A stretch of 45,711 bases of DNA from an uncultured Ruminococcus sp. (GTDB taxonomy: Bacteria; Bacillota; Clostridia; Oscillospirales; Ruminococcaceae): positions 1-45,711 of the forward strand of contig CALCRR010000261.1 of the NCBI GenBank assembly GCA_937894495.1. The letters are read 5' to 3'. Position numbers and translations under genes: made by a program. Positions 1 to 8,518 of the stretch are shown piece by piece. A model generated the notes under the pieces. That model did not search any database and had not been told where the DNA came from. It saw nothing but the letters and a program-made list of their open reading frames with translations. The stretch's first letter is position 1. Every line of letters starts with the position of its first letter.

Positions 1-2
1 AT

Positions 3-365
3 TTCTACAGCTACGACCAGAACTGGACAGGCAAACACGACCCCTGCACCAAGGTCAAGCATACCTACAGCCACTTCTACGGCGTGCTCAGACCCAAAGA
101 TCAGTCCAAGATAACAGGCACGCTGCCGACTCTGGACAGTAAGGGCATGAAGCAGGGTGATAAGAACTTGGGCGTGTATGAGCTGAAAAGTCTGCTGTCG
201 CTGGCTGAGAGTAAAGGTATCATCAAAACCCATATATCTGTTGACAGCGGCTTTGGGGCTGGGACGGCTGCTGTGGTCAACCAGCTGCTTGCCAAGTGGG
301 GGTATAGGCAGAATGGGGTTGTTGGGGAAGGGTTTGTGAAAAAGTTGATTGAGATAGTAAAATAA
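3..365 (+). CDS. Cell-wall hydrolase or cell-wall-binding protein, C-terminal part (5' end outside window)
   Basis: The frame is open from the window edge to TAA at 363-365, about 120 residues. A GTG at 84 could be mistaken for a start, but coding sense continues upstream (HTYSHFYGVLRP), so this is a truncated view. The last 70 residues match the peptidoglycan-binding (PG_binding_1) pattern: LGVYELKSLL, then VDSGFGAGT and NGVVGEGFVKKL, corresponding to VKxLQ, VDGxFGxxT and DGxVGxxTWxxL of the family. Such domains anchor autolysins and endolysins to murein. The catalytic domain is not visible, so lysozyme or amidase type cannot be decided. A terminator follows directly, so it ends its transcription unit. 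Confidence 0.65.
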   Translation, partial: FYSYDQNWTGKHDPCTKVKHTYSHFYGVLRPKDQSKITGTLPTLDSKGMKQGDKNLGVYELKSLLSLAESKGIIKTHISVDSGFGAGTAAVVNQLLAKWGYRQNGVVGEGFVKKLIEIVK

Positions 366-380
366 TATGTGAAAGTAAAA

Positions 381-412
381 GACCTGCCGAAATAAACTCG
401 GCAGGTCTTTTT
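381..412 (+). terminator. Rho-independent terminator of the cell-wall protein gene
   Basis: A 10-bp perfect stem (381-390 with 398-407), a 7-nt loop and a run of five T at 408-412. It lies 16 nt after the stop codon. Confidence 0.9.
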
Positions 413-559
413 ATGATGCCTGTTTTACATTAAAAATACGCTCAATTTTACGTACAATAGTCTGGCTTTTCTAAATCATCACAACACTTCTCCCTACGAA
501 AAACCGCAAAAATTTCTCACCCAATTTGAAAGTGTTTAAGGATTATTTAATAATTGCCA

Positions 560-568
560 TGTTATAAT
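560..568 (+). promoter_or_regulatory. Extended -10 promoter for the ABC exporter operon
   Basis: TGT followed by TATAAT (563-568) is an extended -10 element 33 nt before the ATG of the permease gene. No good -35 lies at 16-18 bp, which is typical of extended -10 promoters. Confidence 0.55.
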
Positions 569-600
569 GCAAACAGTGAAAGACGAAAGGGGAAAGGACA

Positions 601-2973
601 ATGTATCTGAGAATACTTAAAAAAGACCTGAGACGCAAGAAAACAATGAATATCATAATTTTGTTGTTTGTGATACTGGCGTCAATGTTCGTTGCCTCCA
701 GCGTGAACAATATTGTGTCGGTGACGACTGCGCTGGACAGCTTTTTTGAAAAAGCAGGCGTGCCCGATTATTTCGTGGCGACCATGGGCAAGAGCAGCGG
801 CGAAAGCGTGGAGGACGTGCTTGATGACAAGCTCTGCAGCCGTATCGGAAAAGAGGAGATATTCTACCTTTCAGCCCAGAATATAACCCTTGACGGCAAA
901 GAGGTCGAAAGTATCGACAATACTGTTTTTATACAGTCGGCAGACCATCTGCAGATAAAGCTTTTTGATAAAAACGACAAGGAGCTTGAAAATGTGGCAG
1001 AGGACGAGATATGGATATCCCAGAAGGTGCTGGATAAGGACGAGATCAAGGTGGGAGATACACTTAAAGTCGAGCTGTTGGGCACCGAAAAAGAGTTTAA
1101 GGTCGCAGGCGGCGTAAAGGACGCCATCTTCGGCTCGGGACTTATGGGAAATATAAGGATAATAATGAACGACAAGGACTTTGAGATATTTAACTCAAAC
1201 GACGAGCTTGCTGCATACAGCGGCAGCCTTTACTATCTGGATACCGATGATGTGCAGGCTGTTGAGACCAAGCTCAACTCATCTGACGTGTCTGTGGTTT
1301 TCCAGGGTGCAAAGTCGATTATCAGGATGTCGTATGTAATGGACATGGTCATAGCAGGTATGCTGCTGGTGGTGAGCATTTGCCTTATAGTGATCTCCTT
1401 CGTGGTGCTGCGCTTTACCATAACCTTCACCCTTACCGAGGAGTTCAGAGAGATAGGCGTTATGAAGGCGATAGGTCTTAAAAAGGGATATATCCGCAGG
1501 CTCTACATCGTTAAATATGCGGCTATCGCAGTTATAGGCTCAGCTTTGGGATTTGCAGCCAGCATACCCTTCGGCAAAATGCTGCTGGGCATGGTATCAC
1601 AGTCGGTGATGATGGAGAATGAAAACGGCATACTTGTAAATCTTCTGTGCTCGCTGGCAGTTGTAGTGATAATACTTTTCTTCTGCTACGGCTGCACACG
1701 CAAGGCTGATAAATACTCACCTCTGGACGCTATCCGCAGCGGTGAGACAGGCGAGCGCTTCCGCAAAAAGAGCCTTATGCGCCTTGGTAAGAGCAGGCTT
1801 AACACCACCTCATTCATGGCTGTCAACGATATACTCAGCAGCCCCAGGAGGTACTCGATAATAGTTATAACCTTTACCATCTGCCTGCTGCTCACCCACA
1901 TAGTCGATACCTCGGCAAACACCCTGCGCAGCGGCGATATGGTAGAAACTCTGGGAATGCACCTAAGCGATGTTTATATTGCAGACGGCAAGAAAATGAT
2001 GAGCTATATGACCGACGGCGGACGTGAAAAGCTCGACCGGGACATGGCAGACATGGAGCAGCTGCTGGCAGATAACGATATGCCCGGCAAGGTAAGCTTT
2101 GAGATGATGTACAGGCTGGGCTATGAGTTTGACGGAAACCTGGTCAAATCCACCACCCTGCAGGGAATAAACACAGATATCAATGACTACTCCTACATCG
2201 AGGGCACAGCCCCCCGGGACGCTGACGAGGTGGCAGTCACAAGGATAACCGCAGACGCGTTGGGTGCAGACATTGGCGACAAGATAACCATGCACATGGG
2301 TGATGAGCGCAGAGAGTTCATCATAACCGCCATTTATCAGTCAATGAACAATCTGGGCGAGGGCGTAAGGCTGCACCCCGACCTTGATATAAGCTTTGAA
2401 TACGCCAACGGTTTTCTGTACTATGTGATAGATTTTGACGATGACCCCACTGAAAAGGTGATCAGCGACCGCATTGAAAAGCTTAAAGATATATACGGCA
2501 GCGGCGTAGAGGTACTTACCCCCGGACAGGTGGCAGAGGATACCACAGGAGTAGCCTCGGTGCTTGATCTGGTAGAAAAGCTGGTGCTGGTGCTGTCGGC
2601 AGTGATAATTATACTGGTAACGGTACTTATGGAGCGCTCCATGATATCCAAGGAGCTGGGAGAGATAGCGGTGCTTAAAGCAGTAGGCTTCTCTGACATG
2701 GCGGTGGTGCTGTGGCACACAAAGCGTTTTGCAATAACCTCTGTGATATCCACACTGCTCTGCATGGCTCTTTCGCTGCCTGCGACAAAGCTTGCGATAA
2801 ACCCCGTATTCTCAATGATGGGCGCATTCAACGGTGTATCATACCACCCAAGATACTTAGTGATATTCCTTATCTACCCTGTGGTATTTTTAGTGATAAT
2901 GGCACTCAGCGCATTCATGACAGCGCTTTATACAAGAAAGATCAAGGCTTCGCAGACAGCAGGCATTGAGTAA
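601..2973 (+). CDS. ABC transporter permease with two FtsX domains
   Basis: A 790-residue membrane protein of the MacB/FtsX permease superfamily. One membrane segment lies near residues 17-36. A long extracytoplasmic region is followed by a three-helix FtsX domain (about 248-365) that includes the EIGVMKAIGLKKGYIRR coupling-helix motif. Another helix (about 420-440), a second extracytoplasmic domain and a second three-helix FtsX domain (about 655-785, motif EIAVLKAVGF) follow. The duplicated arrangement is that of lipoprotein- or peptide-export permeases, not importers; the substrate is unknown. The ribosome binding site AAAGGGG (586-592) sits 8 nt before the ATG. The ATPase gene follows after 39 nt and is certainly its partner. 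No two-component system is adjacent, unlike BceAB loci. Confidence 0.9.
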   Translation: MYLRILKKDLRRKKTMNIIILLFVILASMFVASSVNNIVSVTTALDSFFEKAGVPDYFVATMGKSSGESVEDVLDDKLCSRIGKEEIFYLSAQNITLDGKEVESIDNTVFIQSADHLQIKLFDKNDKELENVAEDEIWISQKVLDKDEIKVGDTLKVELLGTEKEFKVAGGVKDAIFGSGLMGNIRIIMNDKDFEIFNSNDELAAYSGSLYYLDTDDVQAVETKLNSSDVSVVFQGAKSIIRMSYVMDMVIAGMLLVVSICLIVISFVVLRFTITFTLTEEFREIGVMKAIGLKKGYIRRLYIVKYAAIAVIGSALGFAASIPFGKMLLGMVSQSVMMENENGILVNLLCSLAVVVIILFFCYGCTRKADKYSPLDAIRSGETGERFRKKSLMRLGKSRLNTTSFMAVNDILSSPRRYSIIVITFTICLLLTHIVDTSANTLRSGDMVETLGMHLSDVYIADGKKMMSYMTDGGREKLDRDMADMEQLLADNDMPGKVSFEMMYRLGYEFDGNLVKSTTLQGINTDINDYSYIEGTAPRDADEVAVTRITADALGADIGDKITMHMGDERREFIITAIYQSMNNLGEGVRLHPDLDISFEYANGFLYYVIDFDDDPTEKVISDRIEKLKDIYGSGVEVLTPGQVAEDTTGVASVLDLVEKLVLVLSAVIIILVTVLMERSMISKELGEIAVLKAVGFSDMAVVLWHTKRFAITSVISTLLCMALSLPATKLAINPVFSMMGAFNGVSYHPRYLVIFLIYPVVFLVIMALSAFMTALYTRKIKASQTAGIE

Positions 2974-3012
2974 CTGATAATTATTGATACCGATAAAAAG
3001 GAGAAAGCTACT

Positions 3013-3780
3013 ATGGAAAAGATACTTGAAGTTAAGGACCTTTGCAAGACCTATATAAGTGATAAGAGACAGAACAACGTACTGAGAAACGTGAGCTTTA
3101 CCGTCAGCGAGGGCGAGATGGTGGCGATAATGGGGCCCTCGGGCTCGGGCAAATCTACGCTGCTTTACTCGGTATCGGGCATGGATAAGCTGACCTCGGG
3201 CGAGGTAAAGTTCTGCGGCAGAGACATTTCAAAGCTCAGCGACAACGAACTTGCGGCGTTAAGGCTTGATGACATGGGATTTATCTTCCAGCAGATGTAT
3301 ATGCTCAAAAACCTGACGGTGCTTGATAACATTATCCTGCCTGCCTGCCGCTCAGACAAGATAAGCGAGAGCCGCAGCGAGACTGTGAAAAGGGGAGAGG
3401 ACCTTATGCGCAGGCTGGGCATTATCGAGACTGCAAACAACGATATCAACGAGGTATCGGGCGGTCAGCTGCAGCGTGCCTGCATTTGCCGCAGCATGAT
3501 AAACGACCCTAAAATGATCTTCGCCGATGAGCCCACAGGCGCACTCAACCGCACATCTTCCGAGGAAGTAATGGACGAACTGGCAAAGCTGAACGCTGAC
3601 GGCACCACCATCGTGCTGGTAACTCACGACGCCAAGGTAGCAGCCAAGTGCACCAGGGTGCTGTTCATAGAGGACGGCAGCATAAAAGGCGAATACTCCC
3701 TTGAAAAATACACCGACCCCTCAAAGCTGAGAGAACGTGAACGCAGCCTCAACGCCTGGCTAATGGAAATGGGCTGGTAG
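3013..3780 (+). CDS. ABC transporter ATP-binding protein (LolD/MacB type)
   Basis: A 255-residue nucleotide-binding subunit for the upstream FtsX-type permease. It shows Walker A GPSGSGKST near residue 40, a Q-loop (FIFQQMYML), the ABC signature VSGGQLQRACICRS, Walker B MIFADEPTGAL and a switch histidine in VTHDAKVA. TGALN in place of the usual TGALD is a small deviation right after Walker B. AAGGAG lies 10 nt before the ATG. Both genes appear to be one transcript ending in the hairpin just after the stop. Confidence 0.93.
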   Translation: MEKILEVKDLCKTYISDKRQNNVLRNVSFTVSEGEMVAIMGPSGSGKSTLLYSVSGMDKLTSGEVKFCGRDISKLSDNELAALRLDDMGFIFQQMYMLKNLTVLDNIILPACRSDKISESRSETVKRGEDLMRRLGIIETANNDINEVSGGQLQRACICRSMINDPKMIFADEPTGALNRTSSEEVMDELAKLNADGTTIVLVTHDAKVAAKCTRVLFIEDGSIKGEYSLEKYTDPSKLRERERSLNAWLMEMGW

Positions 3781-3781
3781 G

Positions 3782-3802
3782 GGGGGCGAAGCCCCCTTTA
3801 TT
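3782..3802 (+). terminator. Probable terminator of the ABC exporter operon
   Basis: GGGGGC, a GAA loop and GCCCCC form a stem immediately after the TAG stop, followed by TTTATT. The same sequence, reversed, begins the ankyrin reading frame near 15866, so this hairpin is part of an interspersed repeat. Confidence 0.55.
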
Positions 3803-3944
3803 CCCCCACCTGCCGCACTATTGTGGGGTGGGCAAGCACTCGAGTCCTCCCCGGAGGGGAGGGGGTCCTCACCGGACGGGGTATTTCCCCCACCTGCCGC
3901 ACTTTTGTGGAGTAGGCAAGATATCGAGTCCTCCCCGGAGGGGG
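3801..3944. repeat. Two direct copies of a ~60-bp GC-rich repeat
   Basis: Copy 1 (3801-3865) and copy 2 (3885-3944) both run TTCCCCCACCTGCCGCACT, then TTGTGG, GGCAAG and CGAGTCCTCCCCGGAGG. The first half recurs inverted at 15836-15866, and related ends recur at 23640 and 27850. No protein is encoded here. From 3945 to 4110 I see no further feature. Confidence 0.75.
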
Positions 3945-4121
3945 TGCTTTTATGGCGGCTAGTATTTTGATGGCTTTGCCAACCTTGCCAAATGATGACT
4001 TGGTGCGCCGCAGAAAATTTGATTAGATTTAATATCGCCCCACTAAAGCTGTGTGGAGATTTTCCGAAACTTTGCATAGGAGTGGCTTACCGCTTAATTT
4101 GGTTAAACGGCTTTCTAGCTC

Positions 4122-4140
4122 CTAGCTCTCTAACCACTAG
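4122..4140. repeat. 19-bp repeat shared exactly with 38324-38342
   Basis: CTAGCTCTCTAACCACTAG occurs here and, identically and in the same orientation, upstream of the ECF sigma gene. Both are followed by a GACT-containing tail. It is a piece of the 7-bp-unit repeat family. Confidence 0.7.
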
Positions 4141-4161
4141 TGACTTGTAGATATTATTCTA

Positions 4162-4197
4162 CAAAATGAGCTCAATGCGTTTTTGCATTGAGCTCAT
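4162..4197 (-). terminator. Terminator of the oligoendopeptidase gene
   Basis: A 13-bp perfect stem (4166-4178 with 4185-4197) around a 6-nt loop. On the minus strand it is followed by TTTTGT. It lies 25 nt beyond the pepF stop. Confidence 0.85.
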
Positions 4198-4221
4198 ACT
4201 TTTAGCACATTGTATATTAAA

Positions 4222-6021
4222 TCACTCAGCAGCTGCTTCCATTTCGGTGATAAGCTGTCCGAACATCTCCAGTGCGTCGGTGACGGGCTTGGTGGTGGAC
4301 ATATCCACGCCTGCTATTTTCAGCAGTGATATGGGGTCTGTGGAGCAGCCGCTGCTTAAAAATCTTATATAGTTTTTAACTGCGCTTTCGCCCTCTTTCA
4401 GTATCTTCTGCGAAAGGGCAATGGCTGCCGAATAGCCTGTTGCGTACTGGTAAACATAGTAGTTGTAGTAGAAGTGGGGTATTCTCGCCCATTCCAGCTT
4501 TATCTCATCGTCAAGCACTATGCCGTCGCCGAAGTATAGCTTGTTGAGCTCGCCGTAGAGCTCACAGAGGGCTTCTGCGGTCAGGCTCTCGCCCCTGGCG
4601 GTCATCTCGTTTATTTTCAGCTCAAACTCTGCGAACATGGTCTGCCTGTAGAGGGTAGTCCGAAATTGCTCCAGAAAATAATTTATAAGGTATGCCTTTT
4701 CCTTCTTATCCTCGGTGGTCTTTAGCAGGTACTGCATGAGCAGCGCCTCGTTGCAGGTGGAAGCTACCTCCGCCACGAAGATGACATAGTCTGAATATAC
4801 CACAGGCTGGTTTTTGTTTGAAAGATATGAGTGTATCGCATGGCCCATTTCGTGGGCGAGGGTGAACATACAGTTAAGGGTATCCTTGTGGTTGAGCATA
4901 ACAAAGGGGTGTACCCTTGCGCCTGCTGAGTATGCGCCGCTTGCCTTGTTCTCGTTCTCATAAACGTCTATCCAGCGGTTGTCAAAGCCCTCTCTGAGTA
5001 TATTAAGGTAGTCCTCTCCCATGGGGGCGAGGGCTTTCAGCACAGTTTCCTTGGCTTCCTCAAAGGTTATCTTCATGTCGCAGTCGGGCACAATGGGGGT
5101 GTAGAGGTCGTAGAAATGCAGCTCGTCAACTCCCAGCAGCTTTTTGCGCAGTGCCACATAGTCATACATATACCCCATGTTCTCGTGAACTGCCTTGATG
5201 AGATTTGTGTATACCTCCACAGGCACCTCGGTGCTTTGCAGGGCAGCTTCAAGGCTGGAGCTGTACCTTCTCGCCTTTGAATAAAACTGCACAGCCTTTA
5301 TCTGTGCCCCCAGCGTTGCGGCACAGGTGTTTTTGAATGAGCCGTAGGCGTCGTACATGGACTTGAAGGCGGATATCCTCAGCTCTCTGTCGGCGCTCTG
5401 CACCAGGGGGATATAGCTGCCGTGGGTGACCTGGTGGGACACCCCGTCCTTATCGTAAGCGTCCTTGAATTTCAGGTCGGCGTCTGAGAACATTGAGTAG
5501 ATGTTCTCTGCAGAGTCGCCCATCTCCCCCGAAAGTGCGATTATCTTCTCCTCAGCCTCCGAGAGAACGTGCTCCTTTTTGAGCCTTAGCTTGTCCAAAG
5601 CTCTTTTATAGAGTTTCAGCTCCGGCTTGTCCTCATAAAATTTATCCAGCGTTTCATCGGGTATGGATATTATCTCGGGAGTTTCAAAGCTGCCTGCTGA
5701 ATTTATCTCAACATACACGTTCATAAGCATTCCCATATAGCCCTGATATTTAGGCACAGCGGTGTCCTCATCGCTTTTGCGCTGGGCATAGTTTGCAAGG
5801 CTGTCGGTGATGACCGATATCTCATCGGAAAGCTGCATGAACTCATAAAGGGCGTCGGCGCTTTGGGATATCCTGCCCTTGTAGGCGGCTATTTTTTCGG
5901 GGTAGCCCCTGAGCTTTTCCAGGTCCTGCTCCCAAGCCTCGTCGGTGGCATAAATATCCTCCAGCGCCCATGTGTGCTCCACAGGCACCTCGCTTCTCTT
6001 TGGTATTCTTTCTTCGCTCAT
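4222..6021 (-). CDS. pepF: Oligoendopeptidase F (peptidase family M3)
   Basis: A 599-residue zinc metallopeptidase that cleaves short peptides in the cytoplasm; the length is normal for PepF. The zinc motif HEMGH lies within FTLAHEMGHAIHS at about residue 390, and the downstream glutamate ligand lies in EVASTCNEALL. The C-terminal half carries the M3 substrate-binding signature FYNYYVYQYATGYSAA. The N-terminal segment (VPVEHTWALEDIY) is the usual start of PepF. AAGGAG lies 9 nt upstream of the ATG, which fixes the start. Monocistronic: its own terminator lies downstream and the next gene is divergent. Confidence 0.96.
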   Translation of the reverse strand: MSEERIPKRSEVPVEHTWALEDIYATDEAWEQDLEKLRGYPEKIAAYKGRISQSADALYEFMQLSDEISVITDSLANYAQRKSDEDTAVPKYQGYMGMLMNVYVEINSAGSFETPEIISIPDETLDKFYEDKPELKLYKRALDKLRLKKEHVLSEAEEKIIALSGEMGDSAENIYSMFSDADLKFKDAYDKDGVSHQVTHGSYIPLVQSADRELRISAFKSMYDAYGSFKNTCAATLGAQIKAVQFYSKARRYSSSLEAALQSTEVPVEVYTNLIKAVHENMGYMYDYVALRKKLLGVDELHFYDLYTPIVPDCDMKITFEEAKETVLKALAPMGEDYLNILREGFDNRWIDVYENENKASGAYSAGARVHPFVMLNHKDTLNCMFTLAHEMGHAIHSYLSNKNQPVVYSDYVIFVAEVASTCNEALLMQYLLKTTEDKKEKAYLINYFLEQFRTTLYRQTMFAEFELKINEMTARGESLTAEALCELYGELNKLYFGDGIVLDDEIKLEWARIPHFYYNYYVYQYATGYSAAIALSQKILKEGESAVKNYIRFLSSGCSTDPISLLKIAGVDMSTTKPVTDALEMFGQLITEMEAAAE

Positions 6022-6056
6022 GGTTATTTTCTCCTTCTTTTCAGTTGTTAGAAGTC

Positions 6057-6106
6057 AGAGGTCGGTTGACCGCATTAATGTCAGAATGCGCCGACCTCTT
6101 ATTATA
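6057..6106 (-). promoter_or_regulatory. Weak pepF promoter with an inverted repeat at the start site
   Basis: On the minus strand TATAAT (6101-6106) is a good -10, but no convincing -35 is spaced correctly. Just downstream lies an inverted repeat with 9-bp outer arms (6057-6065 and 6091-6099) and an inner GCATT/AATGC pair. It could be an operator or part of a repeat; which is not decidable here. Confidence 0.35.
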
Positions 6107-6312
6107 GTATATCACATTGCCCCGAGGTATGCAAGGACTTTTTATTGCTGTTTTTCTGCTGTTTTGGCGAATTTAATTATTAGCTATGTCAAATTTTCGG
6201 GGTTAAATATGTCATAATGCACAAAATGGAGCTGCCATATTTTTGTTATTTAACAAAAATTGTTAAGCAAATGTAAATAAGTGTTCATAGTGCTTTTGCA
6301 TTTTGCACAAAG

Positions 6313-6321
6313 TGATATAAT
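6313..6321 (+). promoter_or_regulatory. Extended -10 promoter of ptsI
   Basis: TGA followed by TATAAT (6316-6321). It lies about 190 nt before the ptsI ATG, implying a long untranslated leader. The -35 region is poor. Confidence 0.5.
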
Positions 6322-6343
6322 AATATTAGATAAATATAGGCAA

Positions 6344-6510
6344 TTTCAACCAATGCAGATATGTGCGCAGTTGAAATACCAAAGTGTAGGAAGATCAACA
6401 TAAGGGATCTATTTAAAACGGACGGAAGCAGGATATTATACACGGTCCCTGTTTCTTGCCTCTGATAAGCGAAGCGCTATTGCTTCCATAGGAGGAGGTC
6501 GGCAGCATTC
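6344..6510 (+). promoter_or_regulatory. Long, possibly structured 5' leader of ptsI
   Basis: The leader contains TTTCAAC (6344-6350) pairing with GTTGAAA (6370-6376). A long-range pair GGAAGCA (6424-6430) with TGCTTCC (6481-6487) ends just before the GGAGGAGG ribosome binding site (6491-6498), and a small AGCG/CGCT hairpin lies inside it. I recognise no known riboswitch class. The pairing next to the ribosome binding site suggests translational control, but this is inference. Confidence 0.35.
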
Positions 6511-8184
6511 ATGATCACATTAAGAGGAAAATCCGTATTCGGGGGCATCGCCAGAGGTACGCTGGTGTTTTACCGCCGTGACGAGGTAAGGATAAGCAAA
6601 TTAAAGGTAAATGATTACTCCCGTGAGTGGAAAAGGTACTGCAAAGCCAAGGAGCACGCCATTGAGGAGCTGGAGCAGCTGCGCATTCAGGCGGCAGACG
6701 AGGTGGGGGAGGACGATGCCCAGATATTCTATATACACGGGCTGATACTTGAGGACAGCCAGTATGAGAACCTTATCGCAGACCACATTCTCAGGCAGAA
6801 GTGCAATGCCGAGTATGCGGTGGCTGTGGCAGGGCGCACTATGGCAAAGCTCATGAGAGACTCCGACTCGGAATATATAAGAGAGCGGCAGAGCGACGTC
6901 AAGGACGTGTCGGACAGGCTCCTGAGACACCTGCAGAACAGGGCGAACACCGAGTTCAAGCTGGACGGGATATCCATAGTATGCGCTGACGACCTTATGC
7001 CCAGCGAGACGGTGATGCTGGATAAGTCAAAGGTGGCAGCCTTCTGCACCAGGGGCGGCTCCACCAATTCCCACACGGCGATACTAGCAAGGACCATGAA
7101 CATACCTGCGCTGATAGGCATGGGCGACAGCCTTATTGACGAGTATGAGGGCAGATATGCCATAGTTGACGGCTACAGCGGCGTTATTTATATCGAGCCT
7201 GACGACATGACCGTAAGGCTGATGCAGCAGAAGGAGGAAGAAGAGGGCAGAAAGAGAGAGCTGCTTTTAAGGCTAAGGGGCAGAAAAAATGTTACCAGAG
7301 ACGGCAGAGAATTTCAGGTATATGCCAATATCGGCAGCCTCAGCGATCTTCGGTCTGCGATAGATAATGACGCAGGTGGCATAGGTCTTTTCAGGAGCGA
7401 GTTCATGTATCTGCAGCGTGATGACTTCCCCGATGAGGAGGAGCTGTTTTACAACTACCGCCGTGTCATCGAGGAGATGAAGGGCAAGCGCGTGGTGATA
7501 AGAACGCTGGATATAGGCGCTGACAAGAACGTGGATTATTTTGAGCTTGACAAGGAGACAAACCCTGCGCTGGGAATAAGGGCGATAAGGCTTTGTCTTA
7601 AAAGGCAGGATATTTTCAGGACCCAGCTGAGGGCGCTGCTGAGGGCGTCGGCATACGGCGACCTTGCCATACTGATACCTATGATAATAGACGTTGACGA
7701 GGTCTACAGGGTGAAGAATATCCTCAACCGTGTTAAGGACGAGCTTATCGACAAGGGCATACCCATTGGCGAAAATGTGGAGCTGGGTGTTATGATAGAG
7801 ACCCCTGCCTCGGTAATGCTCAGCGATCTGCTGGCTAAGGAGGTAGACTTTTTCAGCATAGGCACCAACGATCTGGAGCAATACACCCTTGCCATTGACA
7901 GGCAGAACCCCCATTATGAGAGCATAGTGCCCCCAAATCATCTGGCGGTGCTGAGAATGATAAAGGTGGTCTGCGACAACGCACACGCCCACGGCAAAAA
8001 GGTATGCATATGCGGTGAGATGGGCGCTGACCTTTCCATGACCGAGATATTCCTTGATATGCACGTTGACTCGCTGTCGGTAGCTCCGCCCCAGATACTG
8101 CCGCTGAGAAAGATGATACGCAGCCTTAACCTCAGCGACAGGCGGCAGATACATCAGAATATTCAGAAAACGCTGCATTACTAG
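6511..8184 (+). CDS. ptsI: Phosphoenolpyruvate-protein phosphotransferase (PTS enzyme I)
   Basis: A 557-residue enzyme I of the sugar phosphotransferase system. It takes phosphate from PEP and passes it to HPr in the cytoplasm. The N-terminal part carries the phosphorylated histidine in GGSTNSHTAILAR (about residue 188). The C-terminal PEP-binding barrel shows GLFRSEFMYL, RTLDIGADKN, GTNDLEQYTLAIDRQ and the catalytic cysteine in CICGEMGAD. Length and motif order are normal. GGAGGAGG lies about 12 nt before the ATG. No ptsH or sugar permease is nearby, so HPr must be encoded elsewhere. A terminator hairpin follows 17 nt after the stop. Confidence 0.96.
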   Translation: MITLRGKSVFGGIARGTLVFYRRDEVRISKLKVNDYSREWKRYCKAKEHAIEELEQLRIQAADEVGEDDAQIFYIHGLILEDSQYENLIADHILRQKCNAEYAVAVAGRTMAKLMRDSDSEYIRERQSDVKDVSDRLLRHLQNRANTEFKLDGISIVCADDLMPSETVMLDKSKVAAFCTRGGSTNSHTAILARTMNIPALIGMGDSLIDEYEGRYAIVDGYSGVIYIEPDDMTVRLMQQKEEEEGRKRELLLRLRGRKNVTRDGREFQVYANIGSLSDLRSAIDNDAGGIGLFRSEFMYLQRDDFPDEEELFYNYRRVIEEMKGKRVVIRTLDIGADKNVDYFELDKETNPALGIRAIRLCLKRQDIFRTQLRALLRASAYGDLAILIPMIIDVDEVYRVKNILNRVKDELIDKGIPIGENVELGVMIETPASVMLSDLLAKEVDFFSIGTNDLEQYTLAIDRQNPHYESIVPPNHLAVLRMIKVVCDNAHAHGKKVCICGEMGADLSMTEIFLDMHVDSLSVAPPQILPLRKMIRSLNLSDRRQIHQNIQKTLHY

Positions 8185-8200
8185 AAGCAAGATCTTTTAG

Positions 8201-8226
8201 AGTGTCCGCTTTTTGCGGGCACTTTT
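8201..8226 (+). terminator. ptsI terminator (copy 1)
   Basis: AGTGTCCGC pairs with GCGGGCACT (one G-T wobble) around a T-rich loop, followed by TTTT. A near-identical hairpin recurs at 8486-8514. Confidence 0.8.
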
Positions 8227-8485
8227 AGTTTGTCTAAAAAAATAGTTTGCGCCTTGAGTGAGGGGCAGCCCTCTCTTGCAGGGCTTCCCCTCTTTAAAAA
8301 CAGTCCACCGGACTGTTTTTAAATTCACCCTTTGCGGAGCGCACTCCGTAAAGGGGAGTTTCGCCGCTGCGGCGGCGACCAAGGGAGCTGCCCTTGGAAC
8401 CTGCAAGCCCTTTTGAGGAAAGGGCTTGACCCGAAACCTTTTTAGTGTCAACACGCCCTAGTATTTGGTTTGTGCAACAGTATGA
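8227..8485. repeat. Multi-hairpin intergenic element between duplicated terminators
   Basis: At least five consecutive palindromes lie in about 170 nt: GGGGCAGCCC...GGGCTTCCCC (about 8262-8292), AAACAGTCC/GGACTGTTT (about 8299-8321), CGCCGC/GCGGCG (near 8364), CCAAGGG/CCCTTGG (near 8379-8397) and AGCCCTTT/AAAGGGCT (near 8405-8426). The tail reads GACCCGAAACC. No reading frame is convincing. The pattern resembles repeated intergenic elements of Ruminococcaceae, which is recollection and not a database result. Confidence 0.6.
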
Positions 8486-8514
8486 AGTGTCCGTTTTTTG
8501 CGGGCACTTTTTTT
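8486..8514 (+). terminator. Terminator hairpin (copy 2)
   Basis: AGTGTCCG, a T-rich loop and CGGGCACT with a 7-T tail. It repeats the ptsI terminator and is oriented for the plus strand, just before the convergent sigK stop. Confidence 0.75.
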
Positions 8515-8518
8515 GCGT

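Noticed and set aside
1..365. Prophage remnant suggested by the endolysin-like tail
   Set aside because: Only a peptidoglycan-binding tail is visible and no phage structural, integrase or attachment sequence follows; chromosomal autolysins have the same domain.
7273..8190. A 305-residue open frame antisense to ptsI
   Set aside because: Residue composition is rich in His, Tyr and Val without domain pattern; it is a shadow of enzyme I coding sequence.
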